The position numbers were made by a program, and so were the translations under genes. A DNA stretch of 64,000 nucleotides from CAZHCA01 sp964530825 (GTDB lineage Bacteria > Bacteroidota > Bacteroidia > Chitinophagales > Saprospiraceae). The DNA lies in assembly GCA_964530825.1 (NCBI GenBank), contig CAZHCA010000006.1, forward strand, positions 132,243-196,242, written 5' to 3'. Below the pieces are notes generated by a model that had not been told where the DNA came from, made no database searches, and saw only the letters and a list, made by a program, of their open reading frames with translations. Each line of letters begins with the position of its first letter. The first letter of the stretch is position 1. Shown here one piece after another: positions 1 to 8,542 of the stretch.

Positions 1-2271
1 TTCGATCCGGGAATTGCCGAAACCTCCGATACCTTCCTTTTTGACAATATTACCGCTTTACCGGCTGACGAATGTGCCGGTGTAGCCGAGGAACCAGGGA
101 TCATCGACGACTTCGACTGTCAACGCAACGTGCCGCTTAATCTCTTCACAGGTTTGCTTGATTTGACCATCGTTGACAACCCGGATCCCGACGACGTTAA
201 CGGGCCCAGCCAGGTCGGAGAGTACCGCGATACTTTCGGCGGGTTCCACGCGTATGTGTACAACTATGTAACACCCATCGACCTGACCGAGCGCAATGTA
301 CTCAAGTTTAAAGTCTGGGCGCCGGTAACTGGGCGCCTTTTGACCAAGCTGGAAGGTGGAACTTCACCGGCCGTTGAGCGTGACGTACAAGTGGAAGAAA
401 CGCAAACTTGGGTTGAATACACGGTAGATTACAGTGATCTGGCCGGTGCAAATTATACCCGGCTGGTGTTCTTCTTCAATGCCGGCCAAGACGGTAACGG
501 TGATATTTACTATCTCGATGATTTCCGTTGGGAAGAACCACCTATGGGCGAGGTGCTCGAAGACTTCGAAGACGGTCCGAACTTATTCTGGGAACCGCTC
601 AACGGAAATACCGCCGTACATGGTACCTTCTCCGTGATTGCTAACCCAGACATGACCGGTAACGAAAGTGAGAATGTAGGTTCTTACACCAAGGGGTCCT
701 CTGCTTTTAGTACCCTGACCGCCACCCTCAACGAAGGGCTGGATTTGTCCACCTTTTCACAGCTTAACCTGGATGTTTGGGCTCCGACTGGTTCGCAAAG
801 CATTACCATGCAACTGGTGAGCGCCACCCAAGGAGTACAGGAAGTTACCCGTGATGTGACAGCAAATGAGGAGTGGATCGAGTTGAATTTCAATTTTGAG
901 GACTTCTCTTCTATCACAGATTTTTTCCAGGTTAACCTGATCTTCGACGGCGGTACAGCTTCCAGCGACACTTATTTCTTCGACAACCTGAGCCTAGGCG
1001 CGGGAACGGTCGATCCCTGTGAAGGTGTGGAGCCTATTGCTTTCATCGTAGACGATTTTGACTGTCAGCGCAACGTGATGCAGATCAATGCCGATAACGA
1101 TATTGAGATCATCGACAACCCCGATGATTCCGGCGACATCAACAATAACCCGCTGGACAAGGTTGCCCGCTATACTGACCCACCCGGTCCCTTTAGCAAC
1201 ATCGGTTACCAGTACGATGGGCCGATTGACTTGTCGTTCCGAAACCAACTGGTGGTACGCATCTGGTCGCCGGAAATTGTGCCCATGGGCTTCAAACTGG
1301 AAGGCGGTAGCGGCCCGGATGTAGAGCAGGTTGTAGAGGTGCCGGTTGCCGAAGAATGGGTAGAATACCGCATCGACTTTAGCGAGCAGGCGATGGAAGA
1401 TTTTACCCGTCTGATCCTCTTCCTGAACTTCGGTAACGAACCTACCGGTCAAGTCTACTTCGTAGATGATATCCAGTGGGATCCGGCCCCTTACGATGCC
1501 TGCGTGGTGAACTTTGAAGAACCTAACTTTACGCTTACTGATTGGGGGTACTTCGCCAATGGTGATCCCGCGCCCGAATTCACCTTCATCGAAAATCCGG
1601 ATAAGAGCGACATCAATCCGAGTGATTCAGTAGGGGTGTTCATAGAAAGCGCCGACGGACCAGGCGTCAACACCTTTGCCGGTCTGACCACTCTTTTGCC
1701 GGCGCCGATCGCGCTGCCGAACGATAACAAGACCATCAGCATGAAGGTCTGGGGACCGGTAGCCGGCCAGCAGGTTGCCAAGGTCGAAAACCGTCGAAGC
1801 GATAACAGCCAATCGGGCGACGTTTTCGCCGACTATACCACGCCGGGCGAATGGCAGGAGCTGACCTTCGACTACTCGGCCGTAGTGGCCGACGACGGTC
1901 TATACGATCGCTATACCATCATCCTCGGCTTCGGCGAAACGCCTACCGAGGAACGCATCTGGTACTTTGACGATGTCGAAATTGCTGGCTCTTCCTGCAA
2001 TATGGTAACCAGCGTATTTAATCCGGTAAGGGTAGAAGAACTTTCCATTATGCCGAACCCGGTCAACGACATCCTCTTTGTACAAGGAACCGATGACATC
2101 AACCACTTTGAGATTTTCAACTCCCTTGGTCAGCGCATCCGCATCATCAAGACCAACCAGGTGTCTGGGGTCGAGCTGAACGTAGGTGACCTGGATCAAG
2201 GTATTTACACCCTGGCGGCCTTCGATCGCTCGGGCGCCTTGATCGGTAATGCCCGTTTTGTGAAGAACTAA
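1..2271 (+). CDS. T9SS-exported multi-module protein (5' end missing)
   Basis: The frame is open from base 1, so the true start lies outside the window; 756 residues are visible. The visible part holds about four jelly-roll-like modules of 140-170 residues. They begin with related acidic motifs (DDFDCQRNV occurs twice; EDFEDG and VNFEEPN open the others), continue with an NPD motif and end in a YFxDD(I/F)xW strand. This pattern resembles carbohydrate-binding or galactose-binding-like folds. The last 75 residues form a T9SS type A sorting domain (MPNPVND, then a LGQ turn and GIYTL). It is therefore probably exported and anchored on the cell surface. It lies just before the SusC/SusD locus but is separated from it by a terminator-like hairpin, so it may act on the same glycan while being transcribed separately. 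Any catalytic domain would be upstream. Sorting domain clear; ligand unknown. Confidence 0.8.
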   Translation, partial: FDPGIAETSDTFLFDNITALPADECAGVAEEPGIIDDFDCQRNVPLNLFTGLLDLTIVDNPDPDDVNGPSQVGEYRDTFGGFHAYVYNYVTPIDLTERNVLKFKVWAPVTGRLLTKLEGGTSPAVERDVQVEETQTWVEYTVDYSDLAGANYTRLVFFFNAGQDGNGDIYYLDDFRWEEPPMGEVLEDFEDGPNLFWEPLNGNTAVHGTFSVIANPDMTGNESENVGSYTKGSSAFSTLTATLNEGLDLSTFSQLNLDVWAPTGSQSITMQLVSATQGVQEVTRDVTANEEWIELNFNFEDFSSITDFFQVNLIFDGGTASSDTYFFDNLSLGAGTVDPCEGVEPIAFIVDDFDCQRNVMQINADNDIEIIDNPDDSGDINNNPLDKVARYTDPPGPFSNIGYQYDGPIDLSFRNQLVVRIWSPEIVPMGFKLEGGSGPDVEQVVEVPVAEEWVEYRIDFSEQAMEDFTRLILFLNFGNEPTGQVYFVDDIQWDPAPYDACVVNFEEPNFTLTDWGYFANGDPAPEFTFIENPDKSDINPSDSVGVFIESADGPGVNTFAGLTTLLPAPIALPNDNKTISMKVWGPVAGQQVAKVENRRSDNSQSGDVFADYTTPGEWQELTFDYSAVVADDGLYDRYTIILGFGETPTEERIWYFDDVEIAGSSCNMVTSVFNPVRVEELSIMPNPVNDILFVQGTDDINHFEIFNSLGQRIRIIKTNQVSGVELNVGDLDQGIYTLAAFDRSGALIGNARFVKN

Positions 2272-2293
2272 CGATGTTCGATTAAACGAATTA

Positions 2294-2328
2294 GGGAGCC
2301 GTCCCACGGGGCGGCCCCATTTTCTTTT
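2294..2328 (+). terminator. terminator-like hairpin after the modular T9SS protein
   Basis: A GC-rich stem (GGGaGCCG against CGGCCCC, one bulged A) with a 10-base loop is followed by ATTTTCTTTT. It lies 23 bases past the stop codon and fits an intrinsic terminator separating this gene from susC. Confidence 0.6.
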
Positions 2329-2485
2329 GCAACTGATGGTCTCGCCGGGCGATACAGGTCGTTAAAACCCTAACCTATAACCCCAAAAGATAAATGCGCT
2401 TCCCAGGGAGCCTGGAAAGGAAAACTAAACTCCTGGCGGCCGACTGCCTGAAACCGAACCATTGGTACGGAATCAACTATTAAAA

Positions 2486-5400
2486 ATGAGCGCCATGATT
2501 AATACTTTTTACAAATTCGGCTTTCTCTTGATGGCCTGCCTATTCAGTTGGGAGTTAGCCGCTCAGTCAGCAACGGTCACTGGGAAAATAGTCGACAAGC
2601 AGGGCAATCCGCTCATCGGCGCCAATCTCTATCTACCCGATGCCGGGCGGGGGGCCGTGACCGACCTCGACGGAGCATTCACCTTAGAAGTTCCCGATAT
2701 ACAAAACGATACCGTACAGGTGAGTTATACCGGATATGCGCCTCAAAAAATTGCAATTAACGGGCGCAGGAACATGGAGATCACCCTTACCGAATCGGCT
2801 GCTGTCCTCGATGAAGTGGTGGTCGTGGGGTACGGTACGCAACGCAAGAGCGACCTGACGGGCTCTATCTCTTCGGTAGATGCCGAAGAGATTCAGCGCA
2901 TTCCGACGGCCAACGCTGTACAGGCCATCCAGGGGCAGGTCGCTGGTGTACAAGTGACGCCGACCTCGGGCCGGCCGGGCGAAGGCGCCGTGGTCCGCAT
3001 TCGCGGTACCGGTACGTTTAATGATTCGTCTCCGCTTTACGTAGTGGACGGTATGTTACTCAATGACATCGACTACCTCAACCCGGGCGATATTGAGTCG
3101 ATCGAAGTACTCAAAGATGCGTCGGCTACCGCCATTTACGGATCGCGGGGGGCCAACGGGGTGGTGATCGTAACTACTAAGAGAGGGCAATACAACCAGG
3201 ATGCTGTCATTTCTTTCGATGCCTACTACGGTTGGCAAGAAGTGACCGACAAGGTCGACGTGGTGAACGGGACGCAATATGCCCAGCTGACCAATGAGGC
3301 GGCCATTAACGAAGGCGGAACACCCCCTTATGACAATCCGGAAGTGTTTGGCGAAGGGACCGACTGGCAGGATCTGATCTTTCAGACCGCTCCGATCCAG
3401 AATTATCAAGTAGGGTTTAACGGCGGTTCAGAAAAAATGACCTATAATGCCTCCTTTAATTACTTTCAGCAGGATGCCATCATCCGCGGTTCGGATTTTG
3501 AACGCTTTACCGTACGCTTGAATAATCAATATAAGGTCAAGGATTATCTGTCACTTGGGCACAATATTGCCCTGGTATACGACGAGCGCACCAACGGCCC
3601 CAACCTCGTAAATAACGCCCTGCGCTCGGCTCCAATCGCAGAACCCTTTGATAGCCTAGGCAACTTTTCACCTTCTACGGCCGAAATCTCCTCTACGGGT
3701 AACCCGGAAGCTTCTATATTCTACAACAACGATAATCGCTTCGGCTACCGGGCCGTAGGTAATGTATATGCGGATATTCAATTTCTCCGAAATTTCACCT
3801 TCCGGAGTAATTTCGGTCTGGACCTGTCACAGCGTCAGAGCAAAAACTTTACCCCTGAGTTTATGGTCTCGGCCTTGCAAATGAATGATGTGTCACGTCT
3901 TACCATTGGTGAAACGCGTTCTCAGGATTGGTTGTGGGAAAACACCCTCAATTACAATCTGGACCTGGGTAATCACCGAATCGACGCGCTGGCAGGAATT
4001 ACCGCCCAGGAATTCGACTTTGAGTTTCTGAATGGGGGGCGGACCGATTTCCTCGGCGAAGACGAAACGTTTTTTTACCTCAACGCCGGTGATGAAACCA
4101 CGGCGAGTAATAGTAATAATGCCGATACCTGGAGCCTAGTGTCTTACCTGTTCCGGGTAAATTATACCGCATTCGACCGCTATTTGCTTACTGTCTCTTT
4201 TCGGGCCGACGGATCCTCTAAGTTCGGTGAAAATAACCGCTTCGGGTATTTCCCATCGGTAGCCCTGGGTTGGAATGTGACCAACGAACCCTTTATGCAG
4301 ACCCAGGATTGGATCACCCGCCTCAAAGTACGCGGTAGCTGGGGGCTGGTTGGTAACGAAAAGATCGGGACCTTCGCTTATTCTCCACTGGTTACCAGTA
4401 ACTTAAATGTCATTTTTGGAGATAATGAAAATCTCGGGAATGTGCAAAACGGCGCTGCTGTACTCAACCTGGCCAATCCCGATCTGCGTTGGGAAGAAAC
4501 CGAACAAGCAAACATCGGAGTAGAACTCGGGTTCCTCAATAACCGGTTGACCGCCGAGATCGATTATTACACCCGCACAACCAACGATATTCTGGCGGCC
4601 ATTCCGATCCCCTTTTACATTGGTTCGGAAGCCAATCCAATCGTCAATGCAGCGACTATGCGCAACCGCGGTTTCGATTTCAATCTGGGCTGGCAAGATA
4701 ATATCGGCGACTTTTCCTACAACGTCAGCGTCGTCGGTTCGACTGTCGATAATGAAGTACTGGATCTCGGTGGTGGCCGGACTGAAATTTTCAGCGGAGG
4801 TGTACAGGGTGGTTTTCTAGCAACCCGTACGGTGGTGGGCCAGCCCATCGGTTCCTTCTATGGCTGGCAAGTGGAAGGCGTTTACCAGAACGAGCAAGAA
4901 CTCGAAGATTTTCCAACCCGCGGTACGGAAGGCGGCCCCGGCGACCTGCGTTTTGCCGATCTGAACGGTCGCGATGCCGAAGGTAACCTAACCGGCGAAC
5001 CGGACGGGATTATCGATGATGCTGACCGGACGTTTTTGGGTAGCCCGATCCCCGATTTTATCTACGGATTCAGTTTTGGCGCCCGGTACAAAGGTTTCGA
5101 TCTGGCAGTCGACTTCAATGGTCAGGCCGGTAACGAAGTCTACAACGAAAAGAAAGCTTTCCGCTTTGGGAATTACAATTTTGAGACCTCCTTCCTCGAC
5201 CGGTGGACCGGTGAGGGGACGAGCGATTTTGAGCCCCGCGTGACCAATGCCGGACATAACTACATTCCTTCCGATCGTTTTATTGAAGACGGTTCCTTTT
5301 TGCGTCTGCGTAACGTAACTTTAGGGTACACCTTGCCCGATGCATTGCTGGAACGCGTGAATATCCGCAACTTCCGGGTATTTGTATCGGGAACCAATTT

Positions 5401-5530
5401 GATTACCTGGACTGATTATACCGGTTTCCAGCCGGAGATTGCTAGCGAAAATCCGTTTGATACGGGATTCGATTTTGGGGTTTTCCCCATCGCCCGTACC
5501 TATACGGTAGGTATAAATTTCTCCCTATAG
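2486..5530 (+). CDS. SusC/RagA-family TonB-linked outer membrane transporter
   Basis: Outer membrane TonB-dependent channel that imports oligosaccharides together with the SusD lipoprotein encoded next. I chose the ATG at 2486 (1014 aa); the frame also allows a TTG at 2462, and an ATG at 2495 is equally close to the signal peptide. Order of parts: signal peptide (about residues 1-27), carboxypeptidase-regulatory-like domain (about 28-110, GKIVDKQGNPLIGANLYLP), plug beginning VVVVGYGTQRKSDLTGS, the SusC signature LYVVDGM and SIEVLKDASATAIYGSRGANGVV, then a long beta-barrel ending in an aromatic strand (YTVGINFSL). Length and order are standard for the family. First gene of a run through SusD, GH144, GH3 and esterase. 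Substrate cannot be read from this protein; the neighbours suggest a beta-glucan. Confidence 0.96.
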   Translation: MSAMINTFYKFGFLLMACLFSWELAAQSATVTGKIVDKQGNPLIGANLYLPDAGRGAVTDLDGAFTLEVPDIQNDTVQVSYTGYAPQKIAINGRRNMEITLTESAAVLDEVVVVGYGTQRKSDLTGSISSVDAEEIQRIPTANAVQAIQGQVAGVQVTPTSGRPGEGAVVRIRGTGTFNDSSPLYVVDGMLLNDIDYLNPGDIESIEVLKDASATAIYGSRGANGVVIVTTKRGQYNQDAVISFDAYYGWQEVTDKVDVVNGTQYAQLTNEAAINEGGTPPYDNPEVFGEGTDWQDLIFQTAPIQNYQVGFNGGSEKMTYNASFNYFQQDAIIRGSDFERFTVRLNNQYKVKDYLSLGHNIALVYDERTNGPNLVNNALRSAPIAEPFDSLGNFSPSTAEISSTGNPEASIFYNNDNRFGYRAVGNVYADIQFLRNFTFRSNFGLDLSQRQSKNFTPEFMVSALQMNDVSRLTIGETRSQDWLWENTLNYNLDLGNHRIDALAGITAQEFDFEFLNGGRTDFLGEDETFFYLNAGDETTASNSNNADTWSLVSYLFRVNYTAFDRYLLTVSFRADGSSKFGENNRFGYFPSVALGWNVTNEPFMQTQDWITRLKVRGSWGLVGNEKIGTFAYSPLVTSNLNVIFGDNENLGNVQNGAAVLNLANPDLRWEETEQANIGVELGFLNNRLTAEIDYYTRTTNDILAAIPIPFYIGSEANPIVNAATMRNRGFDFNLGWQDNIGDFSYNVSVVGSTVDNEVLDLGGGRTEIFSGGVQGGFLATRTVVGQPIGSFYGWQVEGVYQNEQELEDFPTRGTEGGPGDLRFADLNGRDAEGNLTGEPDGIIDDADRTFLGSPIPDFIYGFSFGARYKGFDLAVDFNGQAGNEVYNEKKAFRFGNYNFETSFLDRWTGEGTSDFEPRVTNAGHNYIPSDRFIEDGSFLRLRNVTLGYTLPDALLERVNIRNFRVFVSGTNLITWTDYTGFQPEIASENPFDTGFDFGVFPIARTYTVGINFSL

Positions 5531-5554
5531 TCATTCATACAAAAAGTGACCATT

Positions 5555-7033
5555 ATGCGAAAGTCTATTTTATTAACGAGTCTGCTGACCCTGGTCATGC
5601 TGTTCTTCAGCGGTTGCGGCGAGGACTTCTTGGAAAAGGAAGCGCCTGGTCGGCTGACGGAAGATAATTTCTTTCAAACGCCCGAGCATGCAGTGTTGGC
5701 TACCAATGCCGTCTACGAGCACCTGCGTGACTGGCAGGTACATGTATTCAGTTTCATCGGTGTAACCGATATCATTTCGGACGATGCCGATAAGGGTAGT
5801 ACGCCGAATGACGCTTCTTTTCTGCGCGAAATTGACGATTTCACCTTTGATGCTGGTAATACCGCCCCGAACGGGGTATGGACCGGCTACTTTCGTGGAA
5901 TTTACCGGGCCAATGTCGCCATCGCCAATATCCCGGATATCGATATGGATGAAGACTTGAAAGCACGCCTGCTGGGTGAATGTAAATTTCTGCGCGCTTA
6001 CTACTATTTCAATCTGGTGCGTTGGTTTGGCGATGTTCCTTTGCTCACCGAGCCCCTGAGCCCAGACGAAATTAATCGTCCGCGCGATCCGGTCGATGAG
6101 GTGTACGCACAGATCATTCAGGACCTGATGGATGCTGCGGCAGCGCTTCCGCGTAAGTCGGAATACCCTTCATCCGAAATCGGCCGTGCGACAAGGGGTG
6201 CTGCCGAAGGTTTCCTTGCCAAGGTCTACCTGACCCTGGGCGACTTCGCCCAGGCTGAGGAGTACGCCATGCGGGTGATCAATTCCGGAGAATACGCCTT
6301 GACCCCTAATTTTGCGAATATTTTTACTCCCGAAGGCGAAAACAACGAAGAGAGTATCTTTGAGGTGCAAACCGCTGCTTTCGAGCCTGCAGTGACGGGT
6401 AGTCAGTACAACGAGGTGCAAGGTGTGCGGGGCACCCCCAACCTAGGTTGGGGATTCAATCGGCCATCCGACGATTTGATCGCCGCATTTGAACCCGGTG
6501 ATCCGCGTCTGGCAGCAACGGTGCTTTATCCCGGGGAAACTTTACCCGATGGCTCGGATGTAGTGCAGGACAATCCCAATATTGTCAATGAACGCTACAA
6601 CCAAAAAGCCTTCGTTCCGGATCACCCCGGTTTCAATGGCAATGGTCCCGGTAATATCCGTCGATTGCGTTATGCCGATGTGCTTTTGTTGGCTGCTGAG
6701 GCGATGAACGAAAACGGTAAAACCCAGGAGGCCCTCACGTTTTTAAATATGATCCGCGACCGGGCCCGGGGTAGCCGTCCCGATTTCATCCTGCCGGAAA
6801 TTACCGAAACTAACCGCGATGCGCTTCGGGAGCTGATCTGGCAGGAGCGTCGGGTAGAGTTAGCTATGGAGCAGCATCGTTGGTTCGATCTGCTGCGCCA
6901 GGGCCGGGTGGCAGAACGCATGCAAGCTGTTGGCAAGGATAACTTTACACCTGGCAAGAACGAGTTGCTGCCGATTCCCCAATCGGAAATCGATCTGACC
7001 AGTGGCAGCCTTAACCAGAATCCTGGCTATTAA
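5555..7033 (+). CDS. SusD/RagB-family glycan-binding lipoprotein
   Basis: Surface lipoprotein that caps the SusC channel and binds the glycan. The ATG at 5555 gives 492 aa beginning with a lipoprotein signal peptide (lipobox FSGC, acylated Cys21); the in-frame GTG at 5546 would only lengthen the signal. The SusD N-terminal TPR-like region (about 90-260, with FLRAYYYFNLVRWFGDVPLL) and the C-terminal family signature (RRVELAMEQHRWFDLLRQGR, then LLPIPQSEI and QNPGY at the end) are both intact. It starts 24 bases after susC and is surely co-transcribed with it. A perfect 8-base-pair hairpin (7079-7101) follows before the GH144 gene. Confidence 0.96.
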   Translation: MRKSILLTSLLTLVMLFFSGCGEDFLEKEAPGRLTEDNFFQTPEHAVLATNAVYEHLRDWQVHVFSFIGVTDIISDDADKGSTPNDASFLREIDDFTFDAGNTAPNGVWTGYFRGIYRANVAIANIPDIDMDEDLKARLLGECKFLRAYYYFNLVRWFGDVPLLTEPLSPDEINRPRDPVDEVYAQIIQDLMDAAAALPRKSEYPSSEIGRATRGAAEGFLAKVYLTLGDFAQAEEYAMRVINSGEYALTPNFANIFTPEGENNEESIFEVQTAAFEPAVTGSQYNEVQGVRGTPNLGWGFNRPSDDLIAAFEPGDPRLAATVLYPGETLPDGSDVVQDNPNIVNERYNQKAFVPDHPGFNGNGPGNIRRLRYADVLLLAAEAMNENGKTQEALTFLNMIRDRARGSRPDFILPEITETNRDALRELIWQERRVELAMEQHRWFDLLRQGRVAERMQAVGKDNFTPGKNELLPIPQSEIDLTSGSLNQNPGY

Positions 7034-7078
7034 TCTTTTTTGGTTCTGCTGAATGCAGGCCGCTAACCCCGCACATCC

Positions 7079-7101
7079 GGTGATGCCCTAGAAGCATCAC
7101 C
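7079..7101 (+). other. intercistronic hairpin between susD and the GH144 gene
   Basis: GGTGATGC and GCATCACC form a perfect 8-bp stem with a 7-base loop (CCTAGAA). No T-tract follows directly, so it is more likely an RNA-stabilising or processing element, or a weak attenuator, than a full terminator. Confidence 0.45.
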
Positions 7102-7153
7102 AGGGCGGCAGGGGGTAGGTGCTGTTTCACTTTTTTCACCTTTAATCCTGCGT

Positions 7154-8542
7154 ATGAGAAATATAATCTTATCGCTCGGGTTGGGATGGATAGCTTTTAG
7201 CTGCACGCAATCCAGTAATTCCCAAACCACGGCTAATATCACAACGGAAATCGAGTCTTGGTGGAAAGGCAGCGATGAACAAATTCTGGATTCCATCGCT
7301 AAGCATACCTTCAATTACTTTTACGAATTTGCGCACCCGGTTTCAGGTATGGGGCGCGAACGCAGTCATTCTTCCAAGCATGGGCGTCGCTCTAATGCCT
7401 ACGACGTGGACGAGACAGTAACTACAGGTGGTACAGGGTTCGGTATCATGGCCTTTCCGGTGGCCATCGAACGCGGCTGGATCGGTCGCGAAGCAGCTGC
7501 CAATCATCTTCTCAAACTCACCAATTGGTTGCGCAACGATGCCGAGCGATTTCACGGCATGTTTTCCCACTGGTACGAGGGTTCCACTGGTAAAGCTTTT
7601 GCGTTTTCGGAAAAGGACAACGGGGGCGATGTGGTCGAGTCGGCCTTCATGTTCCAGGGATTACTTACGGTTCGCCAATATTTTGACGGCCCCGGCGCCA
7701 TCGAGTCGAAGATTCGAGAGAATATTACCGCCCTCTGGGAGGAAGCCGATTGGGATTTTTACCGCAATGGTAATCCGTGGATTTTGTGGCACTGGTCGCC
7801 TGAGTTTGCATTCGCAATGGATATGCCGGTAATGGGGTTCGACGAAACTCAAATTGTGTACATCCTGGCTGTTTGCTCGCCTACACACTCAGTTGATCCG
7901 GAGATCTACCACAGTGGTTGGGCCATCGACTTCAACAAGCGCTATAATAAAAAAGGTAACTACGTGCAGCGCTTGAAAATCCGGAACCGGAAAGACCTGG
8001 GCGGACCGTTGTTTTTCATTCATTACTCCTATCTAGGTATGCCGCCCTATTTCCGGGATAGCTACGTCACTCAATCCGGGTATGAAGATTACTACGCCCA
8101 CCACCGAGATATGGCGATGGCCCAGGTGGAGTATTGCCTGGAGGCGGGGTATCCTGACAGCTGCTGGGGACTTACTTCGAGTGATAATCCGTGGGGCTAT
8201 AGCGGACACGCCCCCGGCAAACGCGACAACGGTACCATAACTCCGACAGCTTCTGTTTCGTCCATCGTATATACGCCAGAGGAATCGATGCAGGCCATTC
8301 GTTACATGCTGAATAACCACATGGATTCTTTGTACGGACCCTATGGTTTTTACGATTCTTTTAATTTGGAAGAAGACTATTTTGCGCCTTCTTACTTGGC
8401 GATCGATCAGGGCCCCATTCCGGTAATGATTGAAAACCATCGAACCGGCCTCCTCTGGAGGTTATTCATGCAGGACCCTGATGTACGTAAGGGGCTGGCA
8501 AAACTAGGTTTTGAAATGACAAAAAACTTCGCGTATGAATAG
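7154..8542 (+). CDS. GH144-type (Glycoamylase-domain) endo-glucanase lipoprotein
   Basis: 462 aa lipoprotein: the signal peptide ends AFSC (Cys17). The body matches the Bacteroidota 'glucoamylase family' (Pfam Glycoamylase), which defines GH144. Family features visible are TFNYFYEFAHP near residue 56, YDVDETVTTGGTGFGIMA near 90, FSEKDNGGDVVESAFMFQG near 150, the aromatic WILWHWSPEF, and WGLTSSDNPWGYSGHAP near 345. Characterised GH144 enzymes are endo-beta-1,2-glucanases releasing sophorooligosaccharides; that activity here is an inference from family membership. The stop codon overlaps the start of the following GH3 gene by 8 bases, so the two products are translationally linked. The lipid anchor suggests periplasmic-face or surface location, suited to cutting glucan for SusCD. 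Confidence 0.85.
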   Translation: MRNIILSLGLGWIAFSCTQSSNSQTTANITTEIESWWKGSDEQILDSIAKHTFNYFYEFAHPVSGMGRERSHSSKHGRRSNAYDVDETVTTGGTGFGIMAFPVAIERGWIGREAAANHLLKLTNWLRNDAERFHGMFSHWYEGSTGKAFAFSEKDNGGDVVESAFMFQGLLTVRQYFDGPGAIESKIRENITALWEEADWDFYRNGNPWILWHWSPEFAFAMDMPVMGFDETQIVYILAVCSPTHSVDPEIYHSGWAIDFNKRYNKKGNYVQRLKIRNRKDLGGPLFFIHYSYLGMPPYFRDSYVTQSGYEDYYAHHRDMAMAQVEYCLEAGYPDSCWGLTSSDNPWGYSGHAPGKRDNGTITPTASVSSIVYTPEESMQAIRYMLNNHMDSLYGPYGFYDSFNLEEDYFAPSYLAIDQGPIPVMIENHRTGLLWRLFMQDPDVRKGLAKLGFEMTKNFAYE

